Source of the DNA: Flavobacterium humi
GTDB taxonomy: Bacteria; Bacteroidota; Bacteroidia; Flavobacteriales; Flavobacteriaceae
Assembly: GCF_004745595.1 (NCBI RefSeq)
Contig: NZ_SRLH01000001.1
Coordinates: 438,234 to 502,233 of the forward strand
Reading direction: 5' to 3'
DNA: 64,000 bases
The notes under the pieces are model-generated. The model did not search any database. It was not told the origin of the DNA and saw nothing but the letters and a program-made list of their open reading frames with translations. Below, piece after piece: positions 47,786 through 56,854 of the stretch. A program made the position numbers and the translations under genes. Position 1 is the first letter of the stretch, and each line of letters starts with the position of its first letter.

Positions 47786-50317
47786 TTATTCCTGATCTTC
47801 TGCTGTTTCCGGGCTGTCATCTGAAACATCTTCTGACGCAAATTCGTCGGTAATTTCCTCAGCATCAACATCTTCTTCCTCCTCACGTAACACTTTGGCT
47901 ACAGCCGCAATGGAATCTTTTCCTTTAATATTAATCAAACGAACCCCTTGCGTGGCACGTCCCATAACCCTTAAATCGGAGACCATCATACGGATCGTCA
48001 AGCCTGATTTGTTAATAATCATCAGATCGTCCGCATCGGTAACATTGTTGATAGACACCAAAGCTCCTGTTTTTTCGGTAATGTTTAAGGTTTTCACTCC
48101 TTTTCCACCACGGTTTGTAATACGGTAATCTTCTAAAGAAGAACGTTTTCCGTACCCGTTTTCCGAAACAACCAAAATTTCACTGTTCATATCATTAACA
48201 GAAACCATGCCAATTACTTCATCGTTGTCGTCTGCCAGTGTAATACCGCGGACTCCCGAAGCCGTTCTTCCCATAGGACGTGTCTTTCCTTCTTCAAAAC
48301 GTACCAGTTTTCCGGATTTTACCGCTACAAGCACCTGGCTTTCACCATTGGTTAATTTAGCTTCCAATAATTCGTCGTCTTCGCGGATAGTAATGGCTGC
48401 AACACCATTTACCCTTGGCCTTGAATACAATTCCAATGAAGATTTCTTAACCTGTCCTTTTTTAGTCACCATAATCAAATAGTGGCTGTTGATGTATTCC
48501 TGGTCTTTTAGGTCCTGTGTACAGATAAATGCTTTTACCTTATCATCGTTTTCAATGTTCACCAAATTTTGGATCGCTCTTCCTTTTGCCGTTTTGCTTC
48601 CTTCCGGAATTTCATAAACCCGCATCCAGAAACATTTTCCTTTTTGGGTAAAGAACATCATGTACTGATGGTTCGTTGCCACAAACATCTGCTCAAGGAA
48701 ATCCTGGTCTCTTGTCCCGGCCGATTTTTGTCCGACTCCTCCCCTGTTTTGTGTCTTGTATTCGGAAAGCGACGTACGTTTGATATAACCGGCATGCGAA
48801 ATGGTAATTACCACCTGCTCATCGGCAATCAAATCTTCAATACTTACATCACCTCCGGCATATTCGATGGTTGAACGTCGCCCGTCACCGTATTTGTCTT
48901 TGATTTCGATCAGCTCGTCCTTGATTACCTGCATCCTCATTTCTTTGCTCGCCAATAAATCCCTTAAATAATTGATCAATTTCATGATCTCTTCATATTC
49001 GGCACGCAATTTATCCTGCTCCAGTCCTGTTAACTGACGAAGACGCATCTCGACAATTGCTTTGGCCTGAATTTCGGAAAGCTTGAAACGTTCGATTAAT
49101 TTCTCTCTTGCTTCATCTGCATTTTTAGAGGCACGGATCAGCTGGATAACTTCATCGATATTGTCCGAAGCAATGATCAAACCTTCTAAGATATGCGCTC
49201 TTTCTTCCGCTTTGCGCAAATCAAACTGTGCCCTGCGGGTTACCACATCGTGGCGGTGTTCAACAAAATAGTGGATTAGGTCTTTAAGGTCCAGCAATTG
49301 CGGACGTCCTTTTACCAATGCGATATTATTAACGCTAAAAGACGATTGTAATTGTGTGAACTTATATAAAGTATTCAATACGACGTTCGGAACCGCGTCA
49401 CGCTTTAGGATATATACGATACGCATACCATTCCTATCCGATTCGTCACGGATATTGGCAATCCCTTCGATTTTTTTATCGTTGACTAAATCAGCGGTTT
49501 TTTTAATCATGTCCGCCTTGTTCACCTGATAAGGGATTTCGGTAACAATAATGGATTCGCGCCCTTCAACTTCTTCGAAATTTACTTTGGCACGCATCAC
49601 AATTCGACCGCGACCGGTCTTGAATGCCTCACGGACACCTTCATAACCATAAATAACACCTCCCGTTGGGAAATCAGGTGCTTTAATATGGTGCATCAAT
49701 TCATCAATCTCGATATCGTTGTTGTCAATATAGGCCAATGTACCATCTATGACTTCAGATAAATTGTGAGGCGCCATATTGGTGGCCATACCTACCGCAA
49801 TACCCGAAGCTCCGTTGATCAAAAGGTTAGGAACGCGGGTTGGCATTACTTTTGGCTCTTGAAGCGTATCGTCAAAGTTCAGCTGGAAATCAACTGTTTC
49901 TTTTTCGATATCCGCCAAAATCTCTTCTGACATTTTTTTCATTCTTGCCTCGGTATAACGCATCGCCGCCGGGCTGTCCCCATCTACGGAACCAAAGTTA
50001 CCCTGGCCGTCTACCAATAAGTAACGCAAGCTCCATTCCTGCGCCATACGGACCATGGCGTCGTATACTGAAGTATCACCGTGCGGGTGGTATTTACCCA
50101 ATACCTCACCTACGATTCTCGCTGATTTTTTATGTGCTTTATTTGAATAAACCCCTAATTCGTGCATCCCAAACAAAACTCTTCGGTGAACTGGCTTTAA
50201 ACCGTCTCTCACATCAGGTAGGGCACGCGATACAATAACCGACATCGAGTAATCGATGTAAGCTGATTTCATTTCGTCTTCAATGTTAATTGGAATTAAC
50301 TTTTCTCCGTCAGACAT
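47786..50317 (-). CDS. gyrA: DNA gyrase subunit A
   Basis: An 843-residue type IIA topoisomerase subunit. The catalytic Tyr is Y121 in AMRYTEARM. The quinolone-resistance region is [12 protein letters not shown] with Thr82 and Asp86 (E. coli Ser83, Asp87), the residues I know as wild type for Flavobacterium, so no resistance change is visible. The C-terminal beta pinwheel (about 500-810) includes the GyrA box [10 protein letters not shown], which separates it from ParC. An acidic tail ([10 protein letters not shown]...) ends it. It introduces negative supercoils with GyrB, which is not in the window. Confidence 0.97.
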   Translation of the reverse strand: MSDGEKLIPINIEDEMKSAYIDYSMSVIVSRALPDVRDGLKPVHRRVLFGMHELGVYSNKAHKKSARIVGEVLGKYHPHGDTSVYDAMVRMAQEWSLRYLLVDGQGNFGSVDGDSPAAMRYTEARMKKMSEEILADIEKETVDFQLNFDDTLQEPKVMPTRVPNLLINGASGIAVGMATNMAPHNLSEVIDGTLAYIDNNDIEIDELMHHIKAPDFPTGGVIYGYEGVREAFKTGRGRIVMRAKVNFEEVEGRESIIVTEIPYQVNKADMIKKTADLVNDKKIEGIANIRDESDRNGMRIVYILKRDAVPNVVLNTLYKFTQLQSSFSVNNIALVKGRPQLLDLKDLIHYFVEHRHDVVTRRAQFDLRKAEERAHILEGLIIASDNIDEVIQLIRASKNADEAREKLIERFKLSEIQAKAIVEMRLRQLTGLEQDKLRAEYEEIMKLINYLRDLLASKEMRMQVIKDELIEIKDKYGDGRRSTIEYAGGDVSIEDLIADEQVVITISHAGYIKRTSLSEYKTQNRGGVGQKSAGTRDQDFLEQMFVATNHQYMMFFTQKGKCFWMRVYEIPEGSKTAKGRAIQNLVNIENDDKVKAFICTQDLKDQEYINSHYLIMVTKKGQVKKSSLELYSRPRVNGVAAITIREDDELLEAKLTNGESQVLVAVKSGKLVRFEEGKTRPMGRTASGVRGITLADDNDEVIGMVSVNDMNSEILVVSENGYGKRSSLEDYRITNRGGKGVKTLNITEKTGALVSINNVTDADDLMIINKSGLTIRMMVSDLRVMGRATQGVRLINIKGKDSIAAVAKVLREEEEDVDAEEITDEFASEDVSDDSPETAEDQE

Positions 50318-50524
50318 AAGTATTTCTGTATTAATTTATTTTATTTTCAAAACGTGCTAATATACGGATTTCTGAAATTTTAACAGCCATTTGAACCAAC
50401 ATATTTCAATGATTTATTAACAAATTTCCCAGCTATAATGGTTAATAAATAAAGCATAAATTCTCTTTTCTTTCTCGATATTTTTTTGTCAATTAGCTGA
50501 CAGTACTTTTAGAAGGGAATGATT

Positions 50525-50556
50525 TTTGCATATGGTTTCCTAAATCACTAAATTTA
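50525..50556 (+). promoter_or_regulatory. Promoter of clpC
   Basis: TTTG at 50525-50528, 20-bp spacer, TAAATTTA at 50549-50556 (one mismatch), 20 bp before the ATG. The rest of the 258-bp gap to gyrA is A/T-rich with no other assignable feature. Confidence 0.5.
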
Positions 50557-50575
50557 CATTAATAACCACACTATT

Positions 50576-53122
50576 ATGGACGATAATTTTTCACCAAGGG
50601 TAAAAGATGTCATTACGTACAGTAAGGAAGAGGCATTGCGTTTAGGCCATGATTTTATTGGTACCGAGCATTTGATGCTGGGGATTTTGCGGGACGGTAA
50701 CGGATCTGCCATCAATATCTTGAATAACCTTTCGGTAGATTTGGAACATTTGCGAAGGAAAGTAGAGATCTTAAGCCCTGCAAACCCTAATCCTGTGGCC
50801 GGAAACGACAAGAAGAACCTGCACTTGACCAGACAGGCCGAGAGGGCATTGAAAACCACTTTCCTGGAAGCGAAGGTTTTCCAAAGTTCTTCCATAAGTA
50901 CAGCACATCTTTTGTTATGCATATTGCGCAACGAAAATGACCCTACGACCAAGTTACTCAATAAATTAAAAATCGACTACGATGTAGCCAAAGAACAATA
51001 TTTAACTATGATGCCAAACGAAGAAGATTTTCAGGATAATTTTCCTAAAAACGAATCGTCTTACAATGATGATTCAGGACAAGATGACAGTTTAAAAGAA
51101 GGGAATTTCAATAATCCTGCCAACAAGTCGAATAAAAAATCCAAAACACCTGTTTTAGACAATTTTGGACGTGACCTGACCGAAATGGCGGAAGAAGGGA
51201 AATTAGACCCTGTAGTAGGCCGTGAAAAAGAAATTGAACGTGTTTCTCAAATTTTGAGCCGTAGAAAAAAGAACAACCCATTGCTTATCGGAGAACCCGG
51301 AGTAGGTAAATCTGCCATTGCAGAAGGGCTGGCCCTGCGGATCATCCAAAAGAAAGTATCCCGGATTTTATATGGAAAAAGGGTTGTTACCCTAGACCTG
51401 GCAAGCCTTGTAGCCGGTACAAAATACCGCGGGCAGTTTGAAGAGCGTATGAAGGCCGTGATGAACGAACTCGAGAAAAATGACGACATCATCCTTTTTA
51501 TTGACGAGATCCACACTATCGTCGGTGCTGGTGGCGCTACCGGTTCGCTGGATGCTTCCAATATGTTCAAACCAGCTTTGGCAAGAGGCGAAATCCAATG
51601 CATCGGAGCTACGACACTTGACGAATACCGCCAGTATATTGAAAAAGACGGCGCGTTGGAAAGACGTTTCCAAAAAGTTATTGTAAACCCAACTTCTGTT
51701 GAGGAAACAATCACCATTTTGAACAATATCAAAAACAAATACGAAGACCATCACAATGTAACCTACACTCAAGAAGCAGTGGAAGCCTGCGTAAGGTTAA
51801 CAGACCGTTATATGTCTGAACGTTTCTTGCCGGACAAGGCTATTGATGCTTTGGATGAGGCCGGTTCCCGTGTTCACATTACCAATATCGACGTACCGAA
51901 ACAAATTTTGGATTTGGAACGTCAATTGGAAGAAGTACGCGAGTTGAAAAACACCGTTGTCAAACGCCAGAAATACGAAGAAGCGGCAAAACTCCGCGAT
52001 GACGAGAAAAAACTGGAAAAAGACCTGGCAATGGCGCAGGAACTTTGGGAAGAGGACTCTAAAAACAACCGCATCCAGGTCACGGAAGACAACGTTGCCG
52101 ATGTCGTTTCGATGATGACCGGAATCCCGGTAAACAGGATTGCACAGACCGAAAGCAACAAACTGGCCAACCTGCCGGAATTGATCCAGCACAAAGTTAT
52201 TGGACAAAACGATGCGGTACTTAAAATTGCCCGTTCGATCCAACGTAACCGTGCCGGACTGAAAGACCCTAACAAACCAATCGGTTCATTTATTTTCCTA
52301 GGCCAGACCGGTGTTGGTAAAACACAATTGGCTAAAGTACTTGCCAAGGAATTGTTTGATTCGGAAGATGCCTTAGTCCGCCTGGACATGAGCGAATACA
52401 TGGAAAAATTCTCTATTTCCCGACTTGTAGGAGCACCTCCGGGATATGTAGGTTATGAAGAAGGAGGGCAATTGACTGAAAAAGTACGCCGTAAACCATA
52501 TTGCGTGGTGCTTTTGGACGAAATCGAAAAAGCGCATCCCGATGTTTTCAACATGATGCTGCAGGTGCTTGACGACGGTTACCTGACCGATAGTTTGGGA
52601 CGAAAAATCGATTTCAGGAATACGATTATCATTATGACTTCCAATGTCGGAGCCCGTCAATTGAAGGATTTCGGACAAGGAGTAGGTTTTGGTACGGCGG
52701 CAAAAATTTCACAGGCAGATGAAAATTCAAAAAGTATTATCGAAAATGCCTTAAAGAAAACATTTGCCCCTGAATTCCTAAACAGGATCGACGATGTAAT
52801 CGTGTTTAATGCCCTGGAAAAAGAAGACATCAATTCTATCATTGAAATCGAATTGAACAAATTGTATGCCCGTGTGAAAGATTTGGGTTATTCCCTTTCT
52901 TTATCCGATAAAGCCAAAGCCTATATTGCCGAAAAAGGTTTCGACAGGCAATTTGGTGCAAGGCCTTTAAAAAGAGCTATCCAGAAATATGTTGAGGATG
53001 TGCTTGCCGAGGAAATCATCACTTCCAAAATCCATGAAGGTGATAAAATGGAAATGGACCTGGATCCGGACACGCAGGAACTCAAAGTTTCGATCATAAA
53101 AGCTGAAAAACCTACTAATTAA
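50576..53122 (+). CDS. clpC: ATP-dependent Clp protease ATP-binding subunit ClpC
   Basis: An 848-residue Hsp100 protein. An N domain of two repeats (about 1-145: FSPRVKDVITYSKEEALRLG, FIGTEHLMLGIL), an acidic linker (about 150-190), AAA domain 1 (Walker A GEPGVGKSA at 239-247), a UVR-like middle region (KQILDLERQLEEVREL), AAA domain 2 (GQTGVGKTQ, DEIEKAHPDVFNMMLQVLDD) and a C-terminal D2-small domain. It unfolds proteins for ClpP and works with adaptors. The stop codon sits inside the terminator hairpin. The linker is longer and more acidic than in Bacillus. Confidence 0.96.
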   Translation: MDDNFSPRVKDVITYSKEEALRLGHDFIGTEHLMLGILRDGNGSAINILNNLSVDLEHLRRKVEILSPANPNPVAGNDKKNLHLTRQAERALKTTFLEAKVFQSSSISTAHLLLCILRNENDPTTKLLNKLKIDYDVAKEQYLTMMPNEEDFQDNFPKNESSYNDDSGQDDSLKEGNFNNPANKSNKKSKTPVLDNFGRDLTEMAEEGKLDPVVGREKEIERVSQILSRRKKNNPLLIGEPGVGKSAIAEGLALRIIQKKVSRILYGKRVVTLDLASLVAGTKYRGQFEERMKAVMNELEKNDDIILFIDEIHTIVGAGGATGSLDASNMFKPALARGEIQCIGATTLDEYRQYIEKDGALERRFQKVIVNPTSVEETITILNNIKNKYEDHHNVTYTQEAVEACVRLTDRYMSERFLPDKAIDALDEAGSRVHITNIDVPKQILDLERQLEEVRELKNTVVKRQKYEEAAKLRDDEKKLEKDLAMAQELWEEDSKNNRIQVTEDNVADVVSMMTGIPVNRIAQTESNKLANLPELIQHKVIGQNDAVLKIARSIQRNRAGLKDPNKPIGSFIFLGQTGVGKTQLAKVLAKELFDSEDALVRLDMSEYMEKFSISRLVGAPPGYVGYEEGGQLTEKVRRKPYCVVLLDEIEKAHPDVFNMMLQVLDDGYLTDSLGRKIDFRNTIIIMTSNVGARQLKDFGQGVGFGTAAKISQADENSKSIIENALKKTFAPEFLNRIDDVIVFNALEKEDINSIIEIELNKLYARVKDLGYSLSLSDKAKAYIAEKGFDRQFGARPLKRAIQKYVEDVLAEEIITSKIHEGDKMEMDLDPDTQELKVSIIKAEKPTN

Positions 53123-53133
53123 GTAGGTTTTTT
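53106..53133 (+). terminator. Terminator overlapping the clpC stop
   Basis: AACCTACT / AGTAGGTT stem (53109-53116 / 53122-53129) with the TAA stop (53120-53122) in loop and stem, followed by a T run. Confidence 0.82.
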
Positions 53134-53180
53134 CTTTTTTAGGAAAAAAGTACTACTTTAGATTCTTCAATTTAATTATC

Positions 53181-54545
53181 ATGTCTGAAAAAGTAATTGT
53201 AGGAAGCGAAGAATGGTGTTCCTTCCCTACTCTAAAAATCCCGTTTATCAAAGCCCGTGTAGACTCCGGGGCCAAAACCTCTGCGCTGCATGCAGTCAAT
53301 ATAAAAATGTTCCAAAAACACGGTGTCGATTGGATTCAATTCGATATCAATCCGTTACAGAACAATGAAAAAGCGGTTATCCATTGTGAAGCACAGCTTG
53401 TAGACCAGCGCGTCGTAAAAAGTTCCAGCGGGTTCCGGGAGAAAAGATATGTGATCAGGACTGAACTGGAACTTGGTGAAGATACCTGGGGCGTCGAACT
53501 AACGCTAACCAACAGGGATTCCATGGGATACAGGATGCTTTTAGGGCGTGAAGCCATGTTAGGCCGATTGATTGTCGATCCTGAAAAAAGATTCCAATTG
53601 GGACAGCCTTCCACCGAAAACCTAAAAACACATTATTATACGGAAACCCACAAAAAAGGATTGAAAATAGGCCTTCTGGCCAGTAATCCCGAACTGTACA
53701 GCAATAAAAGGATTATCGAAGCAGGAGAAATGCGTGGCCATGAAATGCATTTCCTGAATTTGAAATATTGCTATATGAAACTAGATGCAACAAAACCTGA
53801 AATCCATTACCGTGGCGGAAGAGTCCTGGATGATTTTGACGCGGTGATCCCGAGGATACGCCCAAGCATGACCTACTACGGCTGTGCTTTGACAAGGCAT
53901 TTCGAGTCATTGAAAGTTTTTGCCCTCAATTCGGCATCAGCCATCACCCAATCCCGTGATAAATTATACTCATTGCAGTTGTTACTGAACAACGGTGTGG
54001 ATATCCCTACAACCGGTTTTGCCAATTCCCCTTTAGACACCGACGACCTGATCAAAATGGTAGGCGGTTCTCCCCTTATTGTAAAATTATTGGAAGGAAC
54101 GCAAGGAAAAGGTGTTGTTTTGGCCGAAACCAAAAAAGCTGCAGAATCGGTAATCAATGCTTTTAAAAGCTTAAATGCCAATATATTGGTTCAGGAATTC
54201 ATCAAAGAAGCCAATGGAAAGGATTTGCGTTTGTTCGTGGTGGACGGCAAAGTGGTCGCAGCCATGCAACGGGAAGCCGCTCCAGGGGAATTCAGGGCGA
54301 ATATCCATATGGGAGGAACGGCTTCTATTGTAAAAGTTACGGCAGAAGAAAAACGAATTGCCATCAAGGCTTCAAAAGCAATGAACCTTAAAGTGGCCGG
54401 CGTGGACATTATCCGCTCGGCAAAAGGGCCGTTATTGCTGGAAGTAAACTCTTCTCCCGGATTGGAAGGAATTGAAGGCGCCACGCAAAAAGATATCGCC
54501 GGGGAAATGATCAAAGCGATAGAGAAAAATTTTAAATGGCAATAA
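53181..54545 (+). CDS. RimB-RimK fusion: retropepsin-like domain plus ATP-grasp ligase
   Basis: A 454-residue two-domain protein. Residues about 1-145 match the RimB/PF05618 retropepsin-like fold: [19 protein letters not shown] has the aspartic-protease triad D28-S29-G30, and [18 protein letters not shown] is its C-terminal part. From about residue 160 on is the RimK ATP-grasp domain ([92 protein letters not shown]). RimK adds Glu to the C-terminus of ribosomal protein S6 in some bacteria, and RimB trims the chain, so one polypeptide could write and erase. The substrate here is not known. Confidence 0.9.
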   Translation: MSEKVIVGSEEWCSFPTLKIPFIKARVDSGAKTSALHAVNIKMFQKHGVDWIQFDINPLQNNEKAVIHCEAQLVDQRVVKSSSGFREKRYVIRTELELGEDTWGVELTLTNRDSMGYRMLLGREAMLGRLIVDPEKRFQLGQPSTENLKTHYYTETHKKGLKIGLLASNPELYSNKRIIEAGEMRGHEMHFLNLKYCYMKLDATKPEIHYRGGRVLDDFDAVIPRIRPSMTYYGCALTRHFESLKVFALNSASAITQSRDKLYSLQLLLNNGVDIPTTGFANSPLDTDDLIKMVGGSPLIVKLLEGTQGKGVVLAETKKAAESVINAFKSLNANILVQEFIKEANGKDLRLFVVDGKVVAAMQREAAPGEFRANIHMGGTASIVKVTAEEKRIAIKASKAMNLKVAGVDIIRSAKGPLLLEVNSSPGLEGIEGATQKDIAGEMIKAIEKNFKWQ

Positions 54546-54549
54546 TCGC

Positions 54550-55062
54550 ATGAACCCTTACCTTGACATTATCCTCAGAAGTGTAGCCGTATATTTCTTT
54601 ATGGTACTCGCACTGCGTTTTTTTGGCAAGAAAGAATTATCGCAATTAAATACCGCCGATGTCATCTTGGTGCTCCTGATTAGCAATTCGGTGCAAAATG
54701 CCATGGTAGGAAGCAACACGAGCCTTTTAGGGGGCTTGCTGGCTGCTTTTGTGTTGTTTTTGGTGAGTTTTCTTTTGAAAAAGATCATGTTCAACTCCAA
54801 AACCATCAATACTTTCATCCAGGACAAACCGGAAATACTGATCCATAACGGTAAAATCGATTTCAGTATCCTGGCCAAGCTGGGAATTACTTCGGAAGAA
54901 CTGGAAGAAGCCATGAGGGAACATGGTGTGCAATTTTACAAAGAAGTGCGTTTGGCGATGCTCGAAATAGACGGCAACATCAGTATTATTTCGGGGAAAG
55001 AAGAATTAAGGCAAACACACCACAAACGCAGGATACATAAAACTTTGAGCAAATCTGTATAA
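54550..55062 (+). CDS. DUF421 (YetF/YcaP) membrane protein
   Basis: A 170-residue protein with two or three N-terminal helices (about residues 8-25, 36-50, 58-78) and a soluble C-terminal domain (about 85-155) with the DUF421 hallmark NTADVILVLLISNSVQNAM and QDKPEILIHNGKID. It starts 4 bp after the RimB-RimK gene. The function is unknown; YetF-like proteins are linked to the membrane stress response in some Firmicutes. Confidence 0.87.
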   Translation: MNPYLDIILRSVAVYFFMVLALRFFGKKELSQLNTADVILVLLISNSVQNAMVGSNTSLLGGLLAAFVLFLVSFLLKKIMFNSKTINTFIQDKPEILIHNGKIDFSILAKLGITSEELEEAMREHGVQFYKEVRLAMLEIDGNISIISGKEELRQTHHKRRIHKTLSKSV

Positions 55063-55073
55063 AAACGATTAGT

Positions 55074-55532
55074 ATGAAAACAGCCGATCCTAATTTTGCC
55101 ATGGCCGAAATGCTTATACGCAAGCCAGCCAGGGAAGTATTCGAGGCTTTTGCCAACCCGGAAATCACTACTAAATTCTGGTTTACCAAAAGCAGCGGAA
55201 AAATAGAAACCGGTGCCAAAGTTGACTGGACCTGGGAAATGTACAACCACACGGTAACGGTTTTTGTAAAAAAAGCCATCCCTGACGAACTCATCAGTAT
55301 TGAATGGGGAAATTATCAAGAAACCACAACGGTTGAATGGACTTTCAAACCGATTAGTGAAAATGAGACTTTTGTGAGTATCGTAAACAGTGGCATCAAA
55401 GGAAATGCAGCAGAAATTATCGCGCAGGTACGGGATTCGACGGAAGGTTTTACTTTAGTCCTGGCCGGTTTGAAAGCGTATTTGGAGCACGGCATCCAAT
55501 TGAATTTAGTAGGTGACCGATTTCCACAATAA
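55074..55532 (+). CDS. SRPBCC (AHSA1-like) domain protein
   Basis: A 152-residue protein of the START/Bet-v1 fold of the Aha1 group: ADPNFAMAEMLIRKPAREVFEAFANPEITTKFWF at the start (read in parts), TWEMYNHTVTVFVKK and VEWTFKPISENETFVSI in the sheet, and a long C-terminal helix with VRDSTEGFTLVLAGLKAYLEHG. A hydrophobic cavity for a lipid or small ligand is expected. It is soluble and cytoplasmic, in a run of small same-strand genes. No ligand can be assigned. Confidence 0.87.
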   Translation: MKTADPNFAMAEMLIRKPAREVFEAFANPEITTKFWFTKSSGKIETGAKVDWTWEMYNHTVTVFVKKAIPDELISIEWGNYQETTTVEWTFKPISENETFVSIVNSGIKGNAAEIIAQVRDSTEGFTLVLAGLKAYLEHGIQLNLVGDRFPQ

Positions 55533-55546
55533 CAAGTATCCATACC

Positions 55547-56125
55547 ATGAATAAAACCAGATTAGAAGCTTTTAGCGATGGCGTTTTGGCCATTATCATC
55601 ACCATTATGGTCCTGGAACTGAAAGTCCCGCACGGATCCGACTTTGAATCCCTGAAACCGCTGTTCCCTATTTTCCTGAGTTACCTGCTCAGTTTCACGT
55701 ATATCGGGATTTATTGGAACAACCACCACCATATGATGCATACGGTAAAACAAATTTCGGGAGCGATGCTTTGGGCCAACCTCCACTTGCTTTTCTGGCT
55801 GTCCCTGATTCCGTTTGTAACCGCCTGGATGGGAGAAAACCACATGGCTCCGTTCCCTATGATCTTATATGGCGCTAATCTTTTAATGGCCGGTATTGCG
55901 TATGTTATCCTTCAGAGTATCATTATAAAAACCCATGGCCCGGATTCTGTTTTAGCCAAAGCAATAGGCAAGGATTACAAAGGAAAACTCTCTCCTATTA
56001 TGTATCTTTTGGGCATTGTGTGCGCTAATTTCAGCCCGATGCTTTCAGGGATCATTTATTTTTTAGTGGCGATGATGTGGCTCATTCCTGATAAAAGGAT
56101 TGAAAAGATTATTCGCAACGGATAA
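55547..56125 (+). CDS. TMEM175-family potassium channel-like protein (DUF1211)
   Basis: A 192-residue protein with six predicted helices. The first carries the family signature LEAFSDGVLAIIITIMVLEL (residues 5-24), in which FSD lines the pore of TMEM175 channels; later WANLHLLFWLSLIPFVTAW is the fourth helix. Bacterial members form tetrameric K+-permeable channels. It is 14 bp after the SRPBCC gene. Confidence 0.88.
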   Translation: MNKTRLEAFSDGVLAIIITIMVLELKVPHGSDFESLKPLFPIFLSYLLSFTYIGIYWNNHHHMMHTVKQISGAMLWANLHLLFWLSLIPFVTAWMGENHMAPFPMILYGANLLMAGIAYVILQSIIIKTHGPDSVLAKAIGKDYKGKLSPIMYLLGIVCANFSPMLSGIIYFLVAMMWLIPDKRIEKIIRNG

Positions 56126-56171
56126 GGATTCTCATTTTAAAAAACCAATTCCAAACCAGGACAAATTAACC

Positions 56172-56363
56172 ATGAAATACAAACACATCATCATCATTTT
56201 TGTTTTAGCTTCTATTATTACAACTCTTGGAGCCTTGCTGAAAATCATGCATTGGACAGGTGCTTCCTCATTATTGCTGATAGGCATGCTGGGTGAAGCC
56301 TTTTCAGGTGTACTGTTGATTATCAAGCTTGCAGCTTCTAAAAACGATTTCCTGGATAAATAA
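56172..56363 (+). CDS. Small GldL-like membrane protein
   Basis: A 63-residue protein started at the ATG at 56172. Two helices (about residues 5-21 and 33-53) flank LGALLKIMHWTGASSLL; this KIMHW-x-GA pattern also occurs at the N-terminus of GldL, the T9SS motor ring protein. The 150+ residue C-terminal tail of GldL is absent here. Many Flavobacteria have such stand-alone two-helix pieces; the role is unknown. It is the last of the 53.1-56.4 kb same-strand run. Confidence 0.68.
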   Translation: MKYKHIIIIFVLASIITTLGALLKIMHWTGASSLLLIGMLGEAFSGVLLIIKLAASKNDFLDK

Positions 56364-56480
56364 TTTGCCTTAAAAAGTATTCCTTTGACGGAAGTACTGC
56401 TATTGCTTCGAAAATACGCTCCTTGTATTTTGGAAAGGAATCGTTTTGTTTTGAAAAAAGGGGCGCTATTTTGCAAAGCA

Positions 56481-56774
56481 GTGCCTCCTACTTAAAACAA
56501 AGTAGCTTATCCTTAGAATAAACCTTCACCAATTTAAAATAAACCTTCACCAACTTAAAACAAACCTTCACCAACTTAAAACAAATGTTCTCCAACTTAA
56601 AACAAAGGTTCTCCAACTTAAAACAAATGTTCTCCAACTTAAAACAAACCTTCACCAACTTAAAATAAACCTTCACCAACTTAAAACAAACCTTCTCCAA
56701 TTTAAAACAAATGTTCTCCAACTTAAAACAAAGTACCTTCTATTTAAAATAGACCTTCAAGATTTTAAGAAAGA
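56481..56774. repeat. Tandem array A3, 21-bp units, about 14 copies
   Basis: From 56481 every 21 bp a unit starts; the best twelve run from 56523 to 56774. Two unit kinds alternate: CCTTCACCAACTTAAAACAA and TGTTCTCCAACTTAAAACAA, each with one further A; edge units are more decayed. A-tracts (AAAACAAA) recur every two helical turns, which should make the DNA curved. It fills most of the 491 bp between the convergent GldL-like gene and hutH; 56364-56480 shows no gene but may hold still more decayed units. Confidence 0.92.
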
Positions 56775-56789
56775 GTTGTCTCTTTGCAT

Positions 56790-56828
56790 AAAAAAAACAG
56801 CCTGTATATTTGTGTCATACAGGCTGTT
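56790..56828 (-). terminator. Terminator of hutH
   Basis: Minus strand AACAGCCTGTAT / ATACAGGCTGTT stem (12 bp) with 9-nt loop and a T run. Confidence 0.88.
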
Positions 56829-56854
56829 GTGGTTATTTATGGAGTATGCTTTCC

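Noticed and set aside
50065..50110. Quinolone-resistance mutation in gyrA (Thr at E. coli position 83)
   Set aside because: Thr82 with Asp86 is, as far as I know, the wild-type state in Flavobacterium.
56488..56721. 77-codon minus-strand frame across array A3 (repeated CFKLVKV / CFKLENI)
   Set aside because: Same reason: a 21-bp period keeps the frame open; low-complexity product; no promoter.
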